64,000 nt of DNA from Flavobacterium azooxidireducens (GCF_023195775.1 NZ_CP096205.1:434001-498000), one strand, 5' to 3'. Positions 40,554-50,887 are shown, counted from the first letter of the stretch. Notes: generated by a model not told the origin, from the sequence alone. Translations and numbers: made by a program.

Positions 40554-41948
40554 TTACTGTCCGCGATAAAATAGAATGGTACTGATAGTTTTAATCATGA
40601 TGTTTATATCTAAAAAGATACTTCTGTGTTTGATGTAATACAAATCATATTGAAGTTTAATCAAACTATCATCAATTGAATCACCGTAGGAATAATTCAC
40701 TTGAGCCCAACCGGTTAGCCCTGGTTTAACAACGTGTCGTGTTTGATAAAACGGCATTACTTCGGCAATTTCATTTACAAAAACAGGTCGTTCTGGTCTT
40801 GGTCCGATCACTGCCATTTGACCAAGTAGAATATTGACAAATTGAGGAAATTCATCAATTCTACTTTTTCGAAGAAACTTGCCAAAAGGATTTATTCGAG
40901 TATCGTTTGTTGCTGCAAAAACAGCTCCTGCCGATTCTGCATTTTTAATCATCGTTCTTAGCTTTAGAATACGAAATTCTTCACCATTTTTTCCCACTCT
41001 AATTTGAGTATAAAATAGTTCTCCCTTATTTCCAATTGCATTTCCAATCAAAATAAAAGGCAATAAAATAATACCAACTGCAATACCTGCTACAGCGATT
41101 ACAATTTCAAAAAAACGCACAAAGAGTAAATACAGTTGATTTTGATTGCTTCTGCTAAATGGAAAATATTTATAAAAATCTCTAGCAACAAATTGAACAG
41201 GAATTCGCTGGGTTAAATTTTCATACACTTGTGTGTATTCTCTAATTGTGAAACCATTTTCTAATAAAAATAATAATTTATTATATAACTCGACTGTAAT
41301 TTCCTCAGTTCTTTGAGTAGCGATGACGATTTCTGATATTGAATTATTAGCAACGAATTTTTGCAAATTTTCAACTGAAATTATGGCTACTGATTCATTT
41401 TTAATTTTAAATTCTGAAGTTTCATCCGTATTTACAAAAGCTATAATAGTATAATGGGGATCAATGCTCTTTAAGCCTGAAATCAATTCGTCAGCTAATT
41501 CTTTTTCGGAAATTAGTATTACTTTTTTTTCGAAACGATGTGAAGCTAAATACTTTTGATAAAACATTCGCCAGAGAAATAAGGCTAAAAAAATAGCCAA
41601 GAAAAAGTATAAAATCTGAATTCGATTGGAAGGAAGAACTGGTGTGAAAAAAGGAGTTAACAGATAGAACAAAACGGTTGTTGAAGACGTTAAGATAATG
41701 CTCCTAATTACTTGAAATTGATTACTGGCAACTTGAAGATTATACATTTCAAACACAGAGCCTACAATTAAAACATATAGCCCTAAAACAATAGTCCAAT
41801 AAAAATTTGAAGGGGTGATTGAAAAGTAATCGAAATTAAAAATTATGCCAACAATATAGAGCATAAACAAAACAGAAAGCACATCAAAAACTCTGAGAAG
41901 AATTTTTCTCTCTGAAACTTCAAAATGAATTTTCTTGTTAGTTTTCAT
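40554..41948 (-). CDS. Polyprenyl-phosphate sugar-phosphate transferase (WcaJ-type)
   Basis: 464 aa; should start glycan synthesis by moving a sugar-1-phosphate to undecaprenyl phosphate. Four to five N-terminal membrane helices, a Rossmann-like CoA_binding_3 middle (KKVILISEKELADELI), then a fifth/sixth helix and the catalytic part: FYTQIRVGKNGEEFRILKLRTM, LRKSRIDEFPQFVNILLGQM, VIGPRPERP, PGLTGWAQVNYSYG. The DEFPQ and GPRPERP elements are intact. It is the last gene of the minus-strand polysaccharide locus and overlaps no neighbour. The first sugar is not predictable. Confidence 0.9.
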   Translation of the reverse strand: MKTNKKIHFEVSERKILLRVFDVLSVLFMLYIVGIIFNFDYFSITPSNFYWTIVLGLYVLIVGSVFEMYNLQVASNQFQVIRSIILTSSTTVLFYLLTPFFTPVLPSNRIQILYFFLAIFLALFLWRMFYQKYLASHRFEKKVILISEKELADELISGLKSIDPHYTIIAFVNTDETSEFKIKNESVAIISVENLQKFVANNSISEIVIATQRTEEITVELYNKLLFLLENGFTIREYTQVYENLTQRIPVQFVARDFYKYFPFSRSNQNQLYLLFVRFFEIVIAVAGIAVGIILLPFILIGNAIGNKGELFYTQIRVGKNGEEFRILKLRTMIKNAESAGAVFAATNDTRINPFGKFLRKSRIDEFPQFVNILLGQMAVIGPRPERPVFVNEIAEVMPFYQTRHVVKPGLTGWAQVNYSYGDSIDDSLIKLQYDLYYIKHRSIFLDINIMIKTISTILFYRGQ

Positions 41949-42005
41949 CCGTTGCGACTGTAGAATTGATGGTGCAATTTAACTATTTTAAGAAGAATTT
42001 TTAAC

Positions 42006-43019
42006 CTATTTTAAAATTTCTTTCCATTGTTTTTTAACAATTTGCCAATCGAATTGCTCTACCAATTTACGTCCGTTATTCGATAAATTTTGAGCTAATT
42101 CCGGGTTTTCAATTAACTCATTTATGGCATTAGCCATTGCTTTACTATCAGAATCACTAACCAACATAGCTGTTTCCCTGTTTTTTAGCATATACGGAAT
42201 TCCTCCAACATTTGTAGAAACTACAGGTAATCCAAGGGCTAAAGCTTCTATGACACTCACAGGAGTGTTATCAAAATGGGTCGTATTTATAAAAATATCG
42301 AAGTTTTCTGAAAGTTTAATCCAGTCTTGCTTAGATAGCTTTCCTGTAAAAGTAACGTTTACGTTTAAAGAGCTAGCGTATTCTTGTAGTTCACTTATTG
42401 AAATATTTTTTTCTTGGCCAACCATACATAGTTCGACATCACAATAATTATTTTTTAATAAAGCCAATACATCAATAGCCATTGTAGGGTTGTAGATATC
42501 TGCCAATGAACGTACCCATAAAATCTTGGCCGTTAACCTTTCTTTTATCTGATATTGGTAATTATTTATATCTATCGTATTAGGAATTAGTTTTAGATTT
42601 TGTGGGTAATATTCTTTAAAGACTGTAAAAAGATAATTTGAGGGAGCTATATTGTAAAATGAGTTTGAAAAAATTAATTTTGAAAAAAAGGGTGTAGTAT
42701 TTAACCTACTTGGCAAATCTCCACCTCGTAATATTGAAATATATGGTATATGTAACACTCTACACAACTGACTTACCATTAATGCATACCAAAAATTTGT
42801 AGTGCTATAGGTATCAATTATTACATAATTAACTTTATGAGCATTCAATAAAGTTTTAAAAAACATGTCTAAAAACCTTAAAACTTTATTTTTTTTTGAA
42901 GACGCATAATGCAATATATACCCTTCACTTTCTAACAAAACTCCAAGTGTTTCGATGGACGTAGCAGAATATCCATGTTTTAAAAGCTTGTTGCCAATGT
43001 AAAGGAGGTTTTTCATCAA
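42006..43019 (-). CDS. Glycosyltransferase family 4
   Basis: 337 aa retaining GT-B glycosyltransferase. N-terminal domain (NLLYIGNKLLKHGYSATSI), nucleotide-sugar binding C-terminal domain with VIEALALGLPVVSTNVGGIP (E-x7-E variant region) and NTTHFDNTPVSVIEA. It is part of the polysaccharide locus, followed downstream by the WcaJ-type gene and preceded by two methyltransferases. Sugar donor and acceptor unknown. Confidence 0.88.
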   Translation of the reverse strand: MMKNLLYIGNKLLKHGYSATSIETLGVLLESEGYILHYASSKKNKVLRFLDMFFKTLLNAHKVNYVIIDTYSTTNFWYALMVSQLCRVLHIPYISILRGGDLPSRLNTTPFFSKLIFSNSFYNIAPSNYLFTVFKEYYPQNLKLIPNTIDINNYQYQIKERLTAKILWVRSLADIYNPTMAIDVLALLKNNYCDVELCMVGQEKNISISELQEYASSLNVNVTFTGKLSKQDWIKLSENFDIFINTTHFDNTPVSVIEALALGLPVVSTNVGGIPYMLKNRETAMLVSDSDSKAMANAINELIENPELAQNLSNNGRKLVEQFDWQIVKKQWKEILK

Positions 43020-43032
43020 AATGAAATTATAC

Positions 43033-43839
43033 TTATTTTTTTTGTAGTAACATTGTTAAATGCATGCATCTAAACATATATTTCTCTGATGTTTTTGATT
43101 TATTCCAGTCAATATTATGCCAATTAATCCCTTTTTTCATTTTATAATCATTTGTCATTGGCAAAAGATTTAATAAAAAAAACCATTTAGTTTTACCTAA
43201 AACTCCGTGTTTGTCTAAAATATTGAATTTATTTCTAAAGGTATAATATGTTTTTCTATTAAATGGCCATTCCCAATCTTTATCTGATTGAAAAGGACGG
43301 TAAAGAATTCTAAAAAACTTAACCGGAATACTTGTTTCCAAAGGATCGTAGCTTATAACAACTCCGTTGTCTGCTAATTTTTCATTAAGCCTATTAATGA
43401 GTACATCTACATTTTTAAAATGATGCAAAACACCATAGGCATATATTATATCAAAATTTTTTTCGGAAAATGTTTCATCATTTAAAAAATCGGCTACTAC
43501 CCCTCTTGCATTTGGGATATGTTTAATGCGATCATTTAATTTATTAATCCCTACATCACTTAAATCTAATCCAATGTATTCTTTTGCATTTTCTGCTAAA
43601 TAAATGGATAAATTATTTCCGGAGAAACATCCCAAATCCAAAACTTTTTTATCTTTTAGGTTTCCCAACCATACTTTATGTACTCCATAAACTTGATTAG
43701 AAATCCCTATTTCATTTCGAATATTTGCTAGTAAACCATGTCTAATTTTAGACCAAATCTTAGTTGCAAAATTCTTATTTTTAGTATTATAAAATTCCTT
43801 TTGCTTTTTATTTATCTCTATGATTTCATCTTTGGTCAT
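43033..43839 (-). CDS. Class I SAM-dependent methyltransferase (1)
   Basis: 268 aa. The SAM-binding motif I is KVLDLGCFSGNNLSIYLAE (about residue 66) with acidic VGLDLS-like loop (EYIGLDLSDVG); motif post-II FDIIYAYGVLHHFKNV. The glycan locus context suggests a sugar O-methyltransferase or a step in deoxysugar modification. The acceptor is not recognisable from sequence. Confidence 0.82.
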   Translation of the reverse strand: MTKDEIIEINKKQKEFYNTKNKNFATKIWSKIRHGLLANIRNEIGISNQVYGVHKVWLGNLKDKKVLDLGCFSGNNLSIYLAENAKEYIGLDLSDVGINKLNDRIKHIPNARGVVADFLNDETFSEKNFDIIYAYGVLHHFKNVDVLINRLNEKLADNGVVISYDPLETSIPVKFFRILYRPFQSDKDWEWPFNRKTYYTFRNKFNILDKHGVLGKTKWFFLLNLLPMTNDYKMKKGINWHNIDWNKSKTSEKYMFRCMHLTMLLQKK

Positions 43840-43930
43840 AATGCAATTTTATTAAATTAATGTTTAAAGTTTAATCAAACCCCTATTCAATTAGTTATAA
43901 CTAGCTAGATTATTTCTTTTGTAAACAAGA

Positions 43931-44608
43931 CTAATCCTTTTTGGCATAAAAAATTTCAAATAAAGTAAGTGGCCATATTAATTTACTAATTAATCTTACT
44001 TTAAAGTGCAGTTTAAAAACATTTTTTATTTTACCTATGGTAGTTTCATGATAATGCCCTGTAAAATCATTTCCTGCAATTTTTCTACCAAGTTTGTAAA
44101 GCCAATTTTCGGTTGGACCAGAAACAATAATGTAACCATTAGGTTTTAAAAGCAGATTAAATTTTTTTAAATATTCCGGGAGAATTTCCAAAGGAATATG
44201 TTCTAAAACATCTAAAGCAATTATTGCATCAAATTTTTGAGATTCAAAATTCATAGCTAAAAAATCAGCTTCAATAAAATTAATAGTTGCAGGATAATTA
44301 ATTTTAGTCTTAAGAAGCTTTAAAGGATTAAGGTCTAAATCAATTGCGGTTAGATTATATCCTTTATTTGCTAGATCAAATGAAACTACTCCGGTACCAC
44401 AACCAAAATCTAAAATTGAAGCATTTGCCTTAACATTTTTTTTCACAAAAGATGTTGCAAGTGACAATCTTTTCCAAAAAATAAAATCTATTACTGGATT
44501 TTTATGAGCATAAGCTGGTAATGCTGCTTCAGATAAAACATCATCAGTTCCTTGATTTTTCAAAATTTCTACTATCGATTTTTTGAATATCTTTTTAGTT
44601 TCTTTCAT
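43931..44608 (-). CDS. Class I SAM-dependent methyltransferase (2)
   Basis: 225 aa from the ATG at 44606-44608 (MKETKKIFKKSIVEI); the in-frame ATG at 44635 lies deeper in the previous gene. Motif I SILDFGCGTGVVSFDLANKG, acidic loop AIDLD, post-motif FDAIIALDVLEHIPLE. It overlaps the 3' end of the polytopic membrane-protein gene by 14 bp, so translation is coupled. No target is known; a UbiE/Coq5-like fold is all that is certain. Confidence 0.82.
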   Translation of the reverse strand: MKETKKIFKKSIVEILKNQGTDDVLSEAALPAYAHKNPVIDFIFWKRLSLATSFVKKNVKANASILDFGCGTGVVSFDLANKGYNLTAIDLDLNPLKLLKTKINYPATINFIEADFLAMNFESQKFDAIIALDVLEHIPLEILPEYLKKFNLLLKPNGYIIVSGPTENWLYKLGRKIAGNDFTGHYHETTIGKIKNVFKLHFKVRLISKLIWPLTLFEIFYAKKD

Positions 44609-46190
44609 TAAATTCAATTTTATATAAATTAACATTACCTATTGTTTTTATTGGATCTAGGCCTTCCCATGGTTTATCGTCCATTATATAGTTTACTTTT
44701 TTATTTCTTAGAAATAAAATTTTATTAGCTGTGTTTAATGATTTAAAATGTTGTCTTTCTTGGTACCAACTTATAAATTTAGCTGGATTTCCTTCAATCA
44801 ACATTCCAGCACCTTTGCTATCTAAAACAACAGATCTTCCTGCTCCTGCTCTAATTAGATAAGACTCTTTGCCAAAAAAAACAGCATTGCTTTTTGTATT
44901 ACTTTCAATATATTCAACCATTAATGATAAACTAACATCTACTGGTTTCGCTTTTGACAATTGCAAATTAGATGGCAAAATTGACCTTGTTAAATCATCA
45001 CTCAAAAGTGGAACTTTATCAAAAATAGGATTGTTTGATATTGCAATAAAGAGCAGATATATAAAAAAAACTGCTGCTTTAAAATGTTCTTTAACTTTAT
45101 ATTTAGCAGAAAGCTCTATAATTAAAAAAAAGATTGCAATTTGAAAAAGTAAAAGTATAAATTTTTGAAATCTAATTAATTGAAATGATAATCGTAAATT
45201 TTTATGAAATGTATTGTTAATAAACGTTTCAATATAAACCGAAAGATTTGCAGCTAAAAAAACTCCTATCGTAGAAATCAAAATTATTTTAAAAACTTCT
45301 TTTTTATTTGACTTATCAAAAAAATAAAAAATAATAAAAAGTAAAACAAAAATATAAGCAACAGGTCGATGCCATGATTTTATATACAAAATTGGATTAA
45401 AAAAATTGTTGGATATTCTACTTAAAAAAGCTTCATTAAATAAATTTGGTTCTATGATTAAACTGTTATTAACATTAACACTATAAGTCATTAAAAAAGG
45501 AATCATTCCAATTACACAAAACAATAGTGCTGTTATGGTTTTTTTTAAAATTAGCAGGTTTGTTTGTTTGTTTAAATAATAATAAGAAATTAAAATTAAA
45601 AAATAGATAATGATTCCACCAATTCCAGATATAGGATGAAAGTTAAATATCAAGCCCAATAGTAATGCTGAAACAATTAATTTATATTTTTTTAAATATA
45701 AAAACGTTAAAAATGGCAAAGGCATTACAGCCAAATATAAGGTTCGTGGCATTATCGTCCATAAATCTGAAATACCTAATAGTTCGCCTCCAGGAGGCCA
45801 CAAAATGCCACGTATAAAAATGGAAAAAAGCAAAGCTATCCAAAAGTCTTTTTTTAAATAATAAAATAATAAAAACCATGAAAAGCCATAAACAATATGT
45901 GTAATTAACCCTAAGACATTTAATGCTATTAAATAATCATACTGAGTAAATTTAGCAATAAACCGCAATGGTTGAACATAAAAAGGTGTGTAATATTTTA
46001 CATTATCTACATTATTTACAAATAAATCATCTTGATATAAATTGATATTGTCTAACTTTTTGCAAATAGGAATAATATTGGCCAAGTCGGAAGATATTTC
46101 CTGAATTTTAGCATCTTTATTTTCAAAATAAAACCCAAAAGAAATAATAAGATTCAATAGAATTACAATTGCTATTTTACTTTTAGCCAT
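44595..46190 (-). CDS. Polytopic membrane protein of the glycan locus, GT-C-like
   Basis: 531 aa from the ATG at 46188-46190 (MAKSKIAIVILLNLIISFGF); the ATG at 46211 would overlap the upstream GT2 gene. About ten membrane helices (e.g. LVLGLLTHIVYGFSWFLLFYYL-type segment near residue 100, LLLGLIFNFHPISGIGGIIIYFLILIS near 180) with a long first periplasmic loop and a C-terminal soluble domain of about 130 residues (VEYIESNTKSNAVFFGKES...). That topology is typical of GT-C glycosyltransferases and related integral-membrane proteins, but the DD/DE motif cannot be pinned down. Function unknown beyond the context. Confidence 0.6.
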   Translation of the reverse strand: MAKSKIAIVILLNLIISFGFYFENKDAKIQEISSDLANIIPICKKLDNINLYQDDLFVNNVDNVKYYTPFYVQPLRFIAKFTQYDYLIALNVLGLITHIVYGFSWFLLFYYLKKDFWIALLFSIFIRGILWPPGGELLGISDLWTIMPRTLYLAVMPLPFLTFLYLKKYKLIVSALLLGLIFNFHPISGIGGIIIYFLILISYYYLNKQTNLLILKKTITALLFCVIGMIPFLMTYSVNVNNSLIIEPNLFNEAFLSRISNNFFNPILYIKSWHRPVAYIFVLLFIIFYFFDKSNKKEVFKIILISTIGVFLAANLSVYIETFINNTFHKNLRLSFQLIRFQKFILLLFQIAIFFLIIELSAKYKVKEHFKAAVFFIYLLFIAISNNPIFDKVPLLSDDLTRSILPSNLQLSKAKPVDVSLSLMVEYIESNTKSNAVFFGKESYLIRAGAGRSVVLDSKGAGMLIEGNPAKFISWYQERQHFKSLNTANKILFLRNKKVNYIMDDKPWEGLDPIKTIGNVNLYKIEFNERN

Positions 46191-46191
46191 A

Positions 46192-47142
46192 TCAATTGGA
46201 CTTTGGAGCATTTACTATATCAAAATGTAATGCTTGAAGTAGTAATTGAAAACCTAATATGATTGACAATGTTACAAGCATTATTGTACCTGTTGGAGCA
46301 AAGATATTGTTAGTATAATAATATATCCATTCTGTAATACCGAATATTACTCCAAAAAGAAATAGTGGCAAACCAAAAATTATATAAATTGAAGCCATAT
46401 TAAAATCATATAAAAAGTAACTTTTTATGATTCGTTTTAAAAAGGTAATACTTAGTTTACTAGAGAAGATAAAAGGCATTTTCCAAACTTTCATATTTGA
46501 TTTTTCATCACCATAAATAGCGGGCATTGCTATATCTTTAATTCGAGCTTTTATAAAATACAATTCAGCAATCAGCGATGTTTCAAAATAATATCTATTA
46601 GATAATTTTTCCAATTCAATTTCTTTTAAAACACTACATTTTATTGCAAAATATCCATTGGTAGGGTCAAAATTATTCCAGTAGCCAGTAGCCATTTTTG
46701 TTAAAAATGATAGGCCTAAGTTTCCTGATCTTCGGGCAAATGGCATCTTTTTTAATGCTTTTAAATCTCTAAATCTATTGCCTTTTGCCATTTCACAGTC
46801 AGCGTTAAGCAAAGGTTCAATTAATTGGGGTAAATAGCTCAAATCCATTTGATCGTCTGCATCAATTTTTATAACTATATCAACACCTCTGTCTATTGCA
46901 AACTGAAATCCTTCTTTGGTAGCACCGCCCACACCTAAATTAGTTTTATTTTCAAGTACAGTAACAACCGCTTTTGAGGATAAACTTTTAATTCTCTCTA
47001 TTGGTAGTATCTCTGTTCCTTTATCATCAATTATAATAATTTCATCAATAAAATCAGGAAGTTTTCGAACAACTTCCACGATGTGTTTGGCTGCGTTATA
47101 ATATGGAATAATTACCGCAATATGTTTGTTTTTATAGCTCAT
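46192..47142 (-). CDS. Glycosyltransferase family 2 with C-terminal membrane helices (DPM-like)
   Basis: 316 aa. GT-A core: AVIIPYYNAAKHIVEVVRKL, IIIDDKG, IKIDADDQMDL (DxD), then GNRFRDLKALKKMPFARR as in dolichol/polyprenyl phosphate mannosyltransferase-type enzymes. Two or three C-terminal membrane helices (IYIIFGLPLFLFGVIFGI, GTIMLVTLSIILGFQLLLQAL). It likely charges polyprenyl phosphate with a sugar, which a GT-C enzyme could use; the next gene downstream is such a candidate. Starts 2 bp after the O-antigen ligase gene. Confidence 0.85.
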   Translation of the reverse strand: MSYKNKHIAVIIPYYNAAKHIVEVVRKLPDFIDEIIIIDDKGTEILPIERIKSLSSKAVVTVLENKTNLGVGGATKEGFQFAIDRGVDIVIKIDADDQMDLSYLPQLIEPLLNADCEMAKGNRFRDLKALKKMPFARRSGNLGLSFLTKMATGYWNNFDPTNGYFAIKCSVLKEIELEKLSNRYYFETSLIAELYFIKARIKDIAMPAIYGDEKSNMKVWKMPFIFSSKLSITFLKRIIKSYFLYDFNMASIYIIFGLPLFLFGVIFGITEWIYYYTNNIFAPTGTIMLVTLSIILGFQLLLQALHFDIVNAPKSN

Positions 47143-47144
47143 TA

Positions 47145-48506
47145 TTATGACTTCATTTCAAATTTATGCAAACTTGAAACAAATATAGAAGTAATTATCA
47201 AAAAAAGCCCCAATAGACCAAAAAGAGGCCTATAAATATACAAATGCTCTCCGAAAAAGAGGGTAATTAGCATGGCATAAATTAACCCTTGTAATGCTAT
47301 TGAAAACCCATTAAATTTATCAAACCTAATAAACAAATAGCTCACAAGCCAACCAAAATATAAGAAAAAGCCAACCAATCCTGTTTCACGAATGGATTGT
47401 AAATACATATTATGTGCTGATTTTCCGTACGTTTTATTGAAATGATTTACAAAACCTGTCCCAAAAGGTACAATCATTGGGTTTTCTAAAAGGTATGTAA
47501 AGTTATTTTTTGTTAGTTTGTCTCGACCTGCTCCTAAATCTTCGTATGCGTCTGTTAATTCTGAATCTTCATTTTCAAAAACTTTAGTTTTTCCAAATAT
47601 ACGTTTTTGTAATGTGTCATCTAACGTTTTTTGCAAAGCCGGATTACTTGACAATGCAAAAACAAATAAAAACGATAGAAATGACACAGATATTATGAAA
47701 CGCAAAGGGCTTCTTAGTGCAAAAAATAATCCTATTACAATTAGACCAACATACGTAGTTCTGGAACCTGAAACAATTATTATATAAATATTTATAAATA
47801 ATACAAAAAACACAAATAGCTTGTTGATAGTGTAGTGCTTCTCGAGCAATAGGCCAAAACATAGACTCAGCACAAATAAAGAAGTCATTCCGGTAACAAT
47901 TTTATTTGGACCTAAAGTACCCGATAAAAAACCTTCATAAGCATTATTATATGCTTCACTCCAAAGAAAATTAACGATTCCTAAATTCTGCAGAATAATT
48001 AAGGTACAACTTGCAATAGACAATACAAGTATAAAATAAATTATATTCTTTGCATTTTTTTTATCTAAACAAAAAATATAAAAAAATACTGCTGTTAAAT
48101 AAAAAACCCAAAAATGATACATGTAAAGTACAACTTGTAAAAATGATAATAACTTGTCATAAATTATATGAAAAAACAAAGTTAAAATCATAGTTATACA
48201 ACCCCAAATCATAAATCTTCTCAATAATTTAAATATTAAGACTTTTTTTATTACAAAATTTATTAAAGGAAAATATTTGAAATAATTATATAAAATAAAT
48301 ATTCCGAGAACATCGTATATTCTAAACTCATTGTCACCAGTCACACTATATTTTATAACCGGAAGATTATAAAAATAGGAAAAAATGATACCATAAATAG
48401 TGTACAACAAAAGTTTGTTTTGTAAGAAAAGTGCTGATGCCTTTAAAAACATTTTCTCAAACTTGATTTCAACTAATTTTGGTTGCATTTGATGTTCTTG
48501 AACCAT
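47145..48506 (-). CDS. O-antigen ligase/polymerase family protein (Wzy_C)
   Basis: 453 aa with about 12 membrane helices and the big periplasmic loop of this family containing GAGRDKLTKNNFTYLLENPM and GKSAHNMYLQSIRETGLVGF; the HN-Y-L element is characteristic of the Wzy_C (O-antigen ligase) domain. Because the locus also has an ABC exporter, a ligase role (attaching finished glycan to lipid A core) fits better than polymerase, but both belong to the same family. Membrane topology prediction is by eye. Confidence 0.8.
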   Translation of the reverse strand: MVQEHQMQPKLVEIKFEKMFLKASALFLQNKLLLYTIYGIIFSYFYNLPVIKYSVTGDNEFRIYDVLGIFILYNYFKYFPLINFVIKKVLIFKLLRRFMIWGCITMILTLFFHIIYDKLLSFLQVVLYMYHFWVFYLTAVFFYIFCLDKKNAKNIIYFILVLSIASCTLIILQNLGIVNFLWSEAYNNAYEGFLSGTLGPNKIVTGMTSLFVLSLCFGLLLEKHYTINKLFVFFVLFINIYIIIVSGSRTTYVGLIVIGLFFALRSPLRFIISVSFLSFLFVFALSSNPALQKTLDDTLQKRIFGKTKVFENEDSELTDAYEDLGAGRDKLTKNNFTYLLENPMIVPFGTGFVNHFNKTYGKSAHNMYLQSIRETGLVGFFLYFGWLVSYLFIRFDKFNGFSIALQGLIYAMLITLFFGEHLYIYRPLFGLLGLFLIITSIFVSSLHKFEMKS

Positions 48507-48605
48507 TAAAATGGATTAAAAAATTGGAATTATTTATATTGTTTCAAAAATAAACAATTTAATATATATTGATTCATTTTTAAAAAAGAATACCTATGAG
48601 GACAT

Positions 48606-49694
48606 TTAAAGCAACCATTCCAAGTATTTATCAATTATTGCTTTGTCAGAGTACTTCTTCATAACTTGTGTATATAATGTTGTAGCATATTGTATTCTTT
48701 TTGCTTCGCTTCCTATGAGACCATTTAGTTTTTGTTCAATCTCCATAGGATCATTAGGATTAAATAAAACTCCATTAATTCCATCTTGAATAATAGTGCT
48801 ACAATAACCAACATTTGTAGAAATTACTGCTAAATTTGATTTTCCATACTCTAAAAGTGTTACTGGAAAACCCTCAAAAGTTGAACCTAAAACACCAATG
48901 TTTGATTGATTTAAAATAAACTCGATATCATTACAACTATCATATATAAACACAAGATTATATAATTTATTAGCTGCAATAAACGCTCGCAATTCATTGG
49001 AATAGTCGTCGTTAAAATCCTTTCCTATGAGATGGAGTGTCCAGCCTAATTCTATTGAATTTGAATGTGCAAAAGCTTTTAGAATTTGTAGATGATTTTT
49101 TGGTTCTTTAAGATTCGCTAAAAAAACAATTCGCTTTCCATCACACCCTTTTAAAATTGTTTTTGATTCTACTTTGGTGTTAGTTGAAGAAATAAAATTA
49201 GGAAAATAGGCTACTTTTTTAGTTATTAAATTATTTTTTGCCCATTGCTCAATTTCTGTATTTACTGTTAAAACACCATTAAAGAAAATTGACACTGCTT
49301 TTAAAACTTTATTTGTAATACCTTTTTTACTAAGTCTGTTTCCGTGATGATCATGCCAAATTATTTTGATTGTTGGCAAAGTAATTTTAACTAAAACAGC
49401 GGTAAAAAAGGAAGTTCCATGTGCATGAATAATGTTTACTTTATTTGTTTTTAAAAACGCTCTTAAAGTTAAAACCGATTTCAATCCAAATCTACCTTGT
49501 TTGTTGATAAAAAGATAACTGACTTTTGGCAAAAGTTGTTCCTTTAATGCCCCTTCTTTTCTTGTAGCTACTAAACCGGAGAAATCGATTTTATCAAATA
49601 AACCGTTAGCATAGCTAACCGCCATTCGCTCAGCACCGCCCGGCTCTAAACTATCAATTAATTGAATTATTCTTATGTTTGGAATTGATTTCAC
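48606..49694 (-). CDS. Glycosyltransferase family 4
   Basis: 362 aa. IRIIQLIDSLEPGGAERMAVSYANGL is the classic N-terminal GGAE motif of GT4 enzymes; IIHAHGTSFFTAVLVKI follows, and the C-terminal donor site shows GSTFEGFPVTLLEYGKSNL. It lies upstream of the O-antigen ligase with a gap of about 100 bp. Specificity unknown. Confidence 0.9.
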   Translation of the reverse strand: MKSIPNIRIIQLIDSLEPGGAERMAVSYANGLFDKIDFSGLVATRKEGALKEQLLPKVSYLFINKQGRFGLKSVLTLRAFLKTNKVNIIHAHGTSFFTAVLVKITLPTIKIIWHDHHGNRLSKKGITNKVLKAVSIFFNGVLTVNTEIEQWAKNNLITKKVAYFPNFISSTNTKVESKTILKGCDGKRIVFLANLKEPKNHLQILKAFAHSNSIELGWTLHLIGKDFNDDYSNELRAFIAANKLYNLVFIYDSCNDIEFILNQSNIGVLGSTFEGFPVTLLEYGKSNLAVISTNVGYCSTIIQDGINGVLFNPNDPMEIEQKLNGLIGSEAKRIQYATTLYTQVMKKYSDKAIIDKYLEWLL

Positions 49695-49756
49695 ACGAAG
49701 GAATTAATAAACATGTAAATATAGAAAAATTAAAAGAAGTTCAAGTTGCAACCAAA

Positions 49757-50887
49757 TCATCCTTTTAACAGTTTTCTTATTTCTGTTTCAAATTTGTTGG
49801 TTGTAAATTGTTGTGCCCATGATTGGGCTTCAAAAGTCATTTTTTGATATAAAGTAGGATTATTTATTACTTTAACTAATTGATTAGAATCCTCGAACAA
49901 TTTCCCTTCCAGCATAATACCTCTACTTCCATTTCCCATCATATATGGCACGCATGAAACAGGCAAGGCAACAGGCAGGCAACCCCAAAACATAGCTTCG
50001 GCAACTACTTTTGGCCATCCTTCACTTTTTGATGGTAATAATAGAAAATCACTTTTTTTATAAGTTGATAAAAGTGTTTCTTTGGATTGATTTCCTCTTA
50101 AAAATGCTATTTTATTTAAGTCATTTGATTCTATATAGTTGCTTAGAATTTCTGTCTGTTTTCCTTCACCATAAAATTCAATAGAAACTTGCAAGCCTTT
50201 TTTATTCAATTCTTCTATTAACTTCAAGGCATACAAAGGTTGCTTTCCAACAGAAAGAGTACCAACAAAAACAAATCGTATGGGCTCTTGAAATTTTAAA
50301 GTTTGCGTTTGCGTTTCTAAATTTTCAATATCCTCGCTACTGTAGGTTGCTGTAAAAAATGGTTTTATGTTCTTTGTTTGATTTTCCCATTCGCCATACA
50401 CCAACACTTGCATGTTTTTAGTTAAAAACGTATTGCCCAAAATCCAACGCTGTAATTTATAGGTAAACGGTTGCTTTGCTTTTGGATCCCAATTGCCGGC
50501 ATATTTAGCTGTTTTTGTTTTTCCTGGAAAAAAAATTTGCACAATTGCTCCAACTAACCCCATATTTCCGGGACAACGCAAGTGAATGTGATCGGCATTT
50601 TGCATGGCACGAAAAACGTTAACAAAAATTGTCGGCAATGCTATAAAGGTATTCAACAGAGCTTTTAATGTTTTAATATCAAAAGATTTAACTTTTTTAA
50701 AATGAATTTGATGATGTTGATAAGCTAAGTCTATCACGCCTTTATCATTTTTTTCACATGGTGCTACAATGATGACTTTATCAACATGTTTGAGCCAAAT
50801 ATTCATTTCACGCACATAAGGTGCATAAGCCCAATATTGATTTTGGGAATAATAATGGTTTACATGACTAATTATAGCAAAGGTCAT
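49757..50887 (-). CDS. Glycosyltransferase family 4
   Basis: 376 aa GT-B enzyme. Domain 1 begins TFAIISHVNHYYSQNQYWAYAP; the donor domain has FVGTLSVGKQPLYALKLIEEL and SEGWPKVVAEAMFWGCLPVA, the EAMxxG nucleotide-sugar element. Its start overlaps the upstream GT4 stop in the ATGA arrangement (50884-50887), so translation is coupled. Specificity unknown. Confidence 0.88.
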   Translation of the reverse strand: MTFAIISHVNHYYSQNQYWAYAPYVREMNIWLKHVDKVIIVAPCEKNDKGVIDLAYQHHQIHFKKVKSFDIKTLKALLNTFIALPTIFVNVFRAMQNADHIHLRCPGNMGLVGAIVQIFFPGKTKTAKYAGNWDPKAKQPFTYKLQRWILGNTFLTKNMQVLVYGEWENQTKNIKPFFTATYSSEDIENLETQTQTLKFQEPIRFVFVGTLSVGKQPLYALKLIEELNKKGLQVSIEFYGEGKQTEILSNYIESNDLNKIAFLRGNQSKETLLSTYKKSDFLLLPSKSEGWPKVVAEAMFWGCLPVALPVSCVPYMMGNGSRGIMLEGKLFEDSNQLVKVINNPTLYQKMTFEAQSWAQQFTTNKFETEIRKLLKG

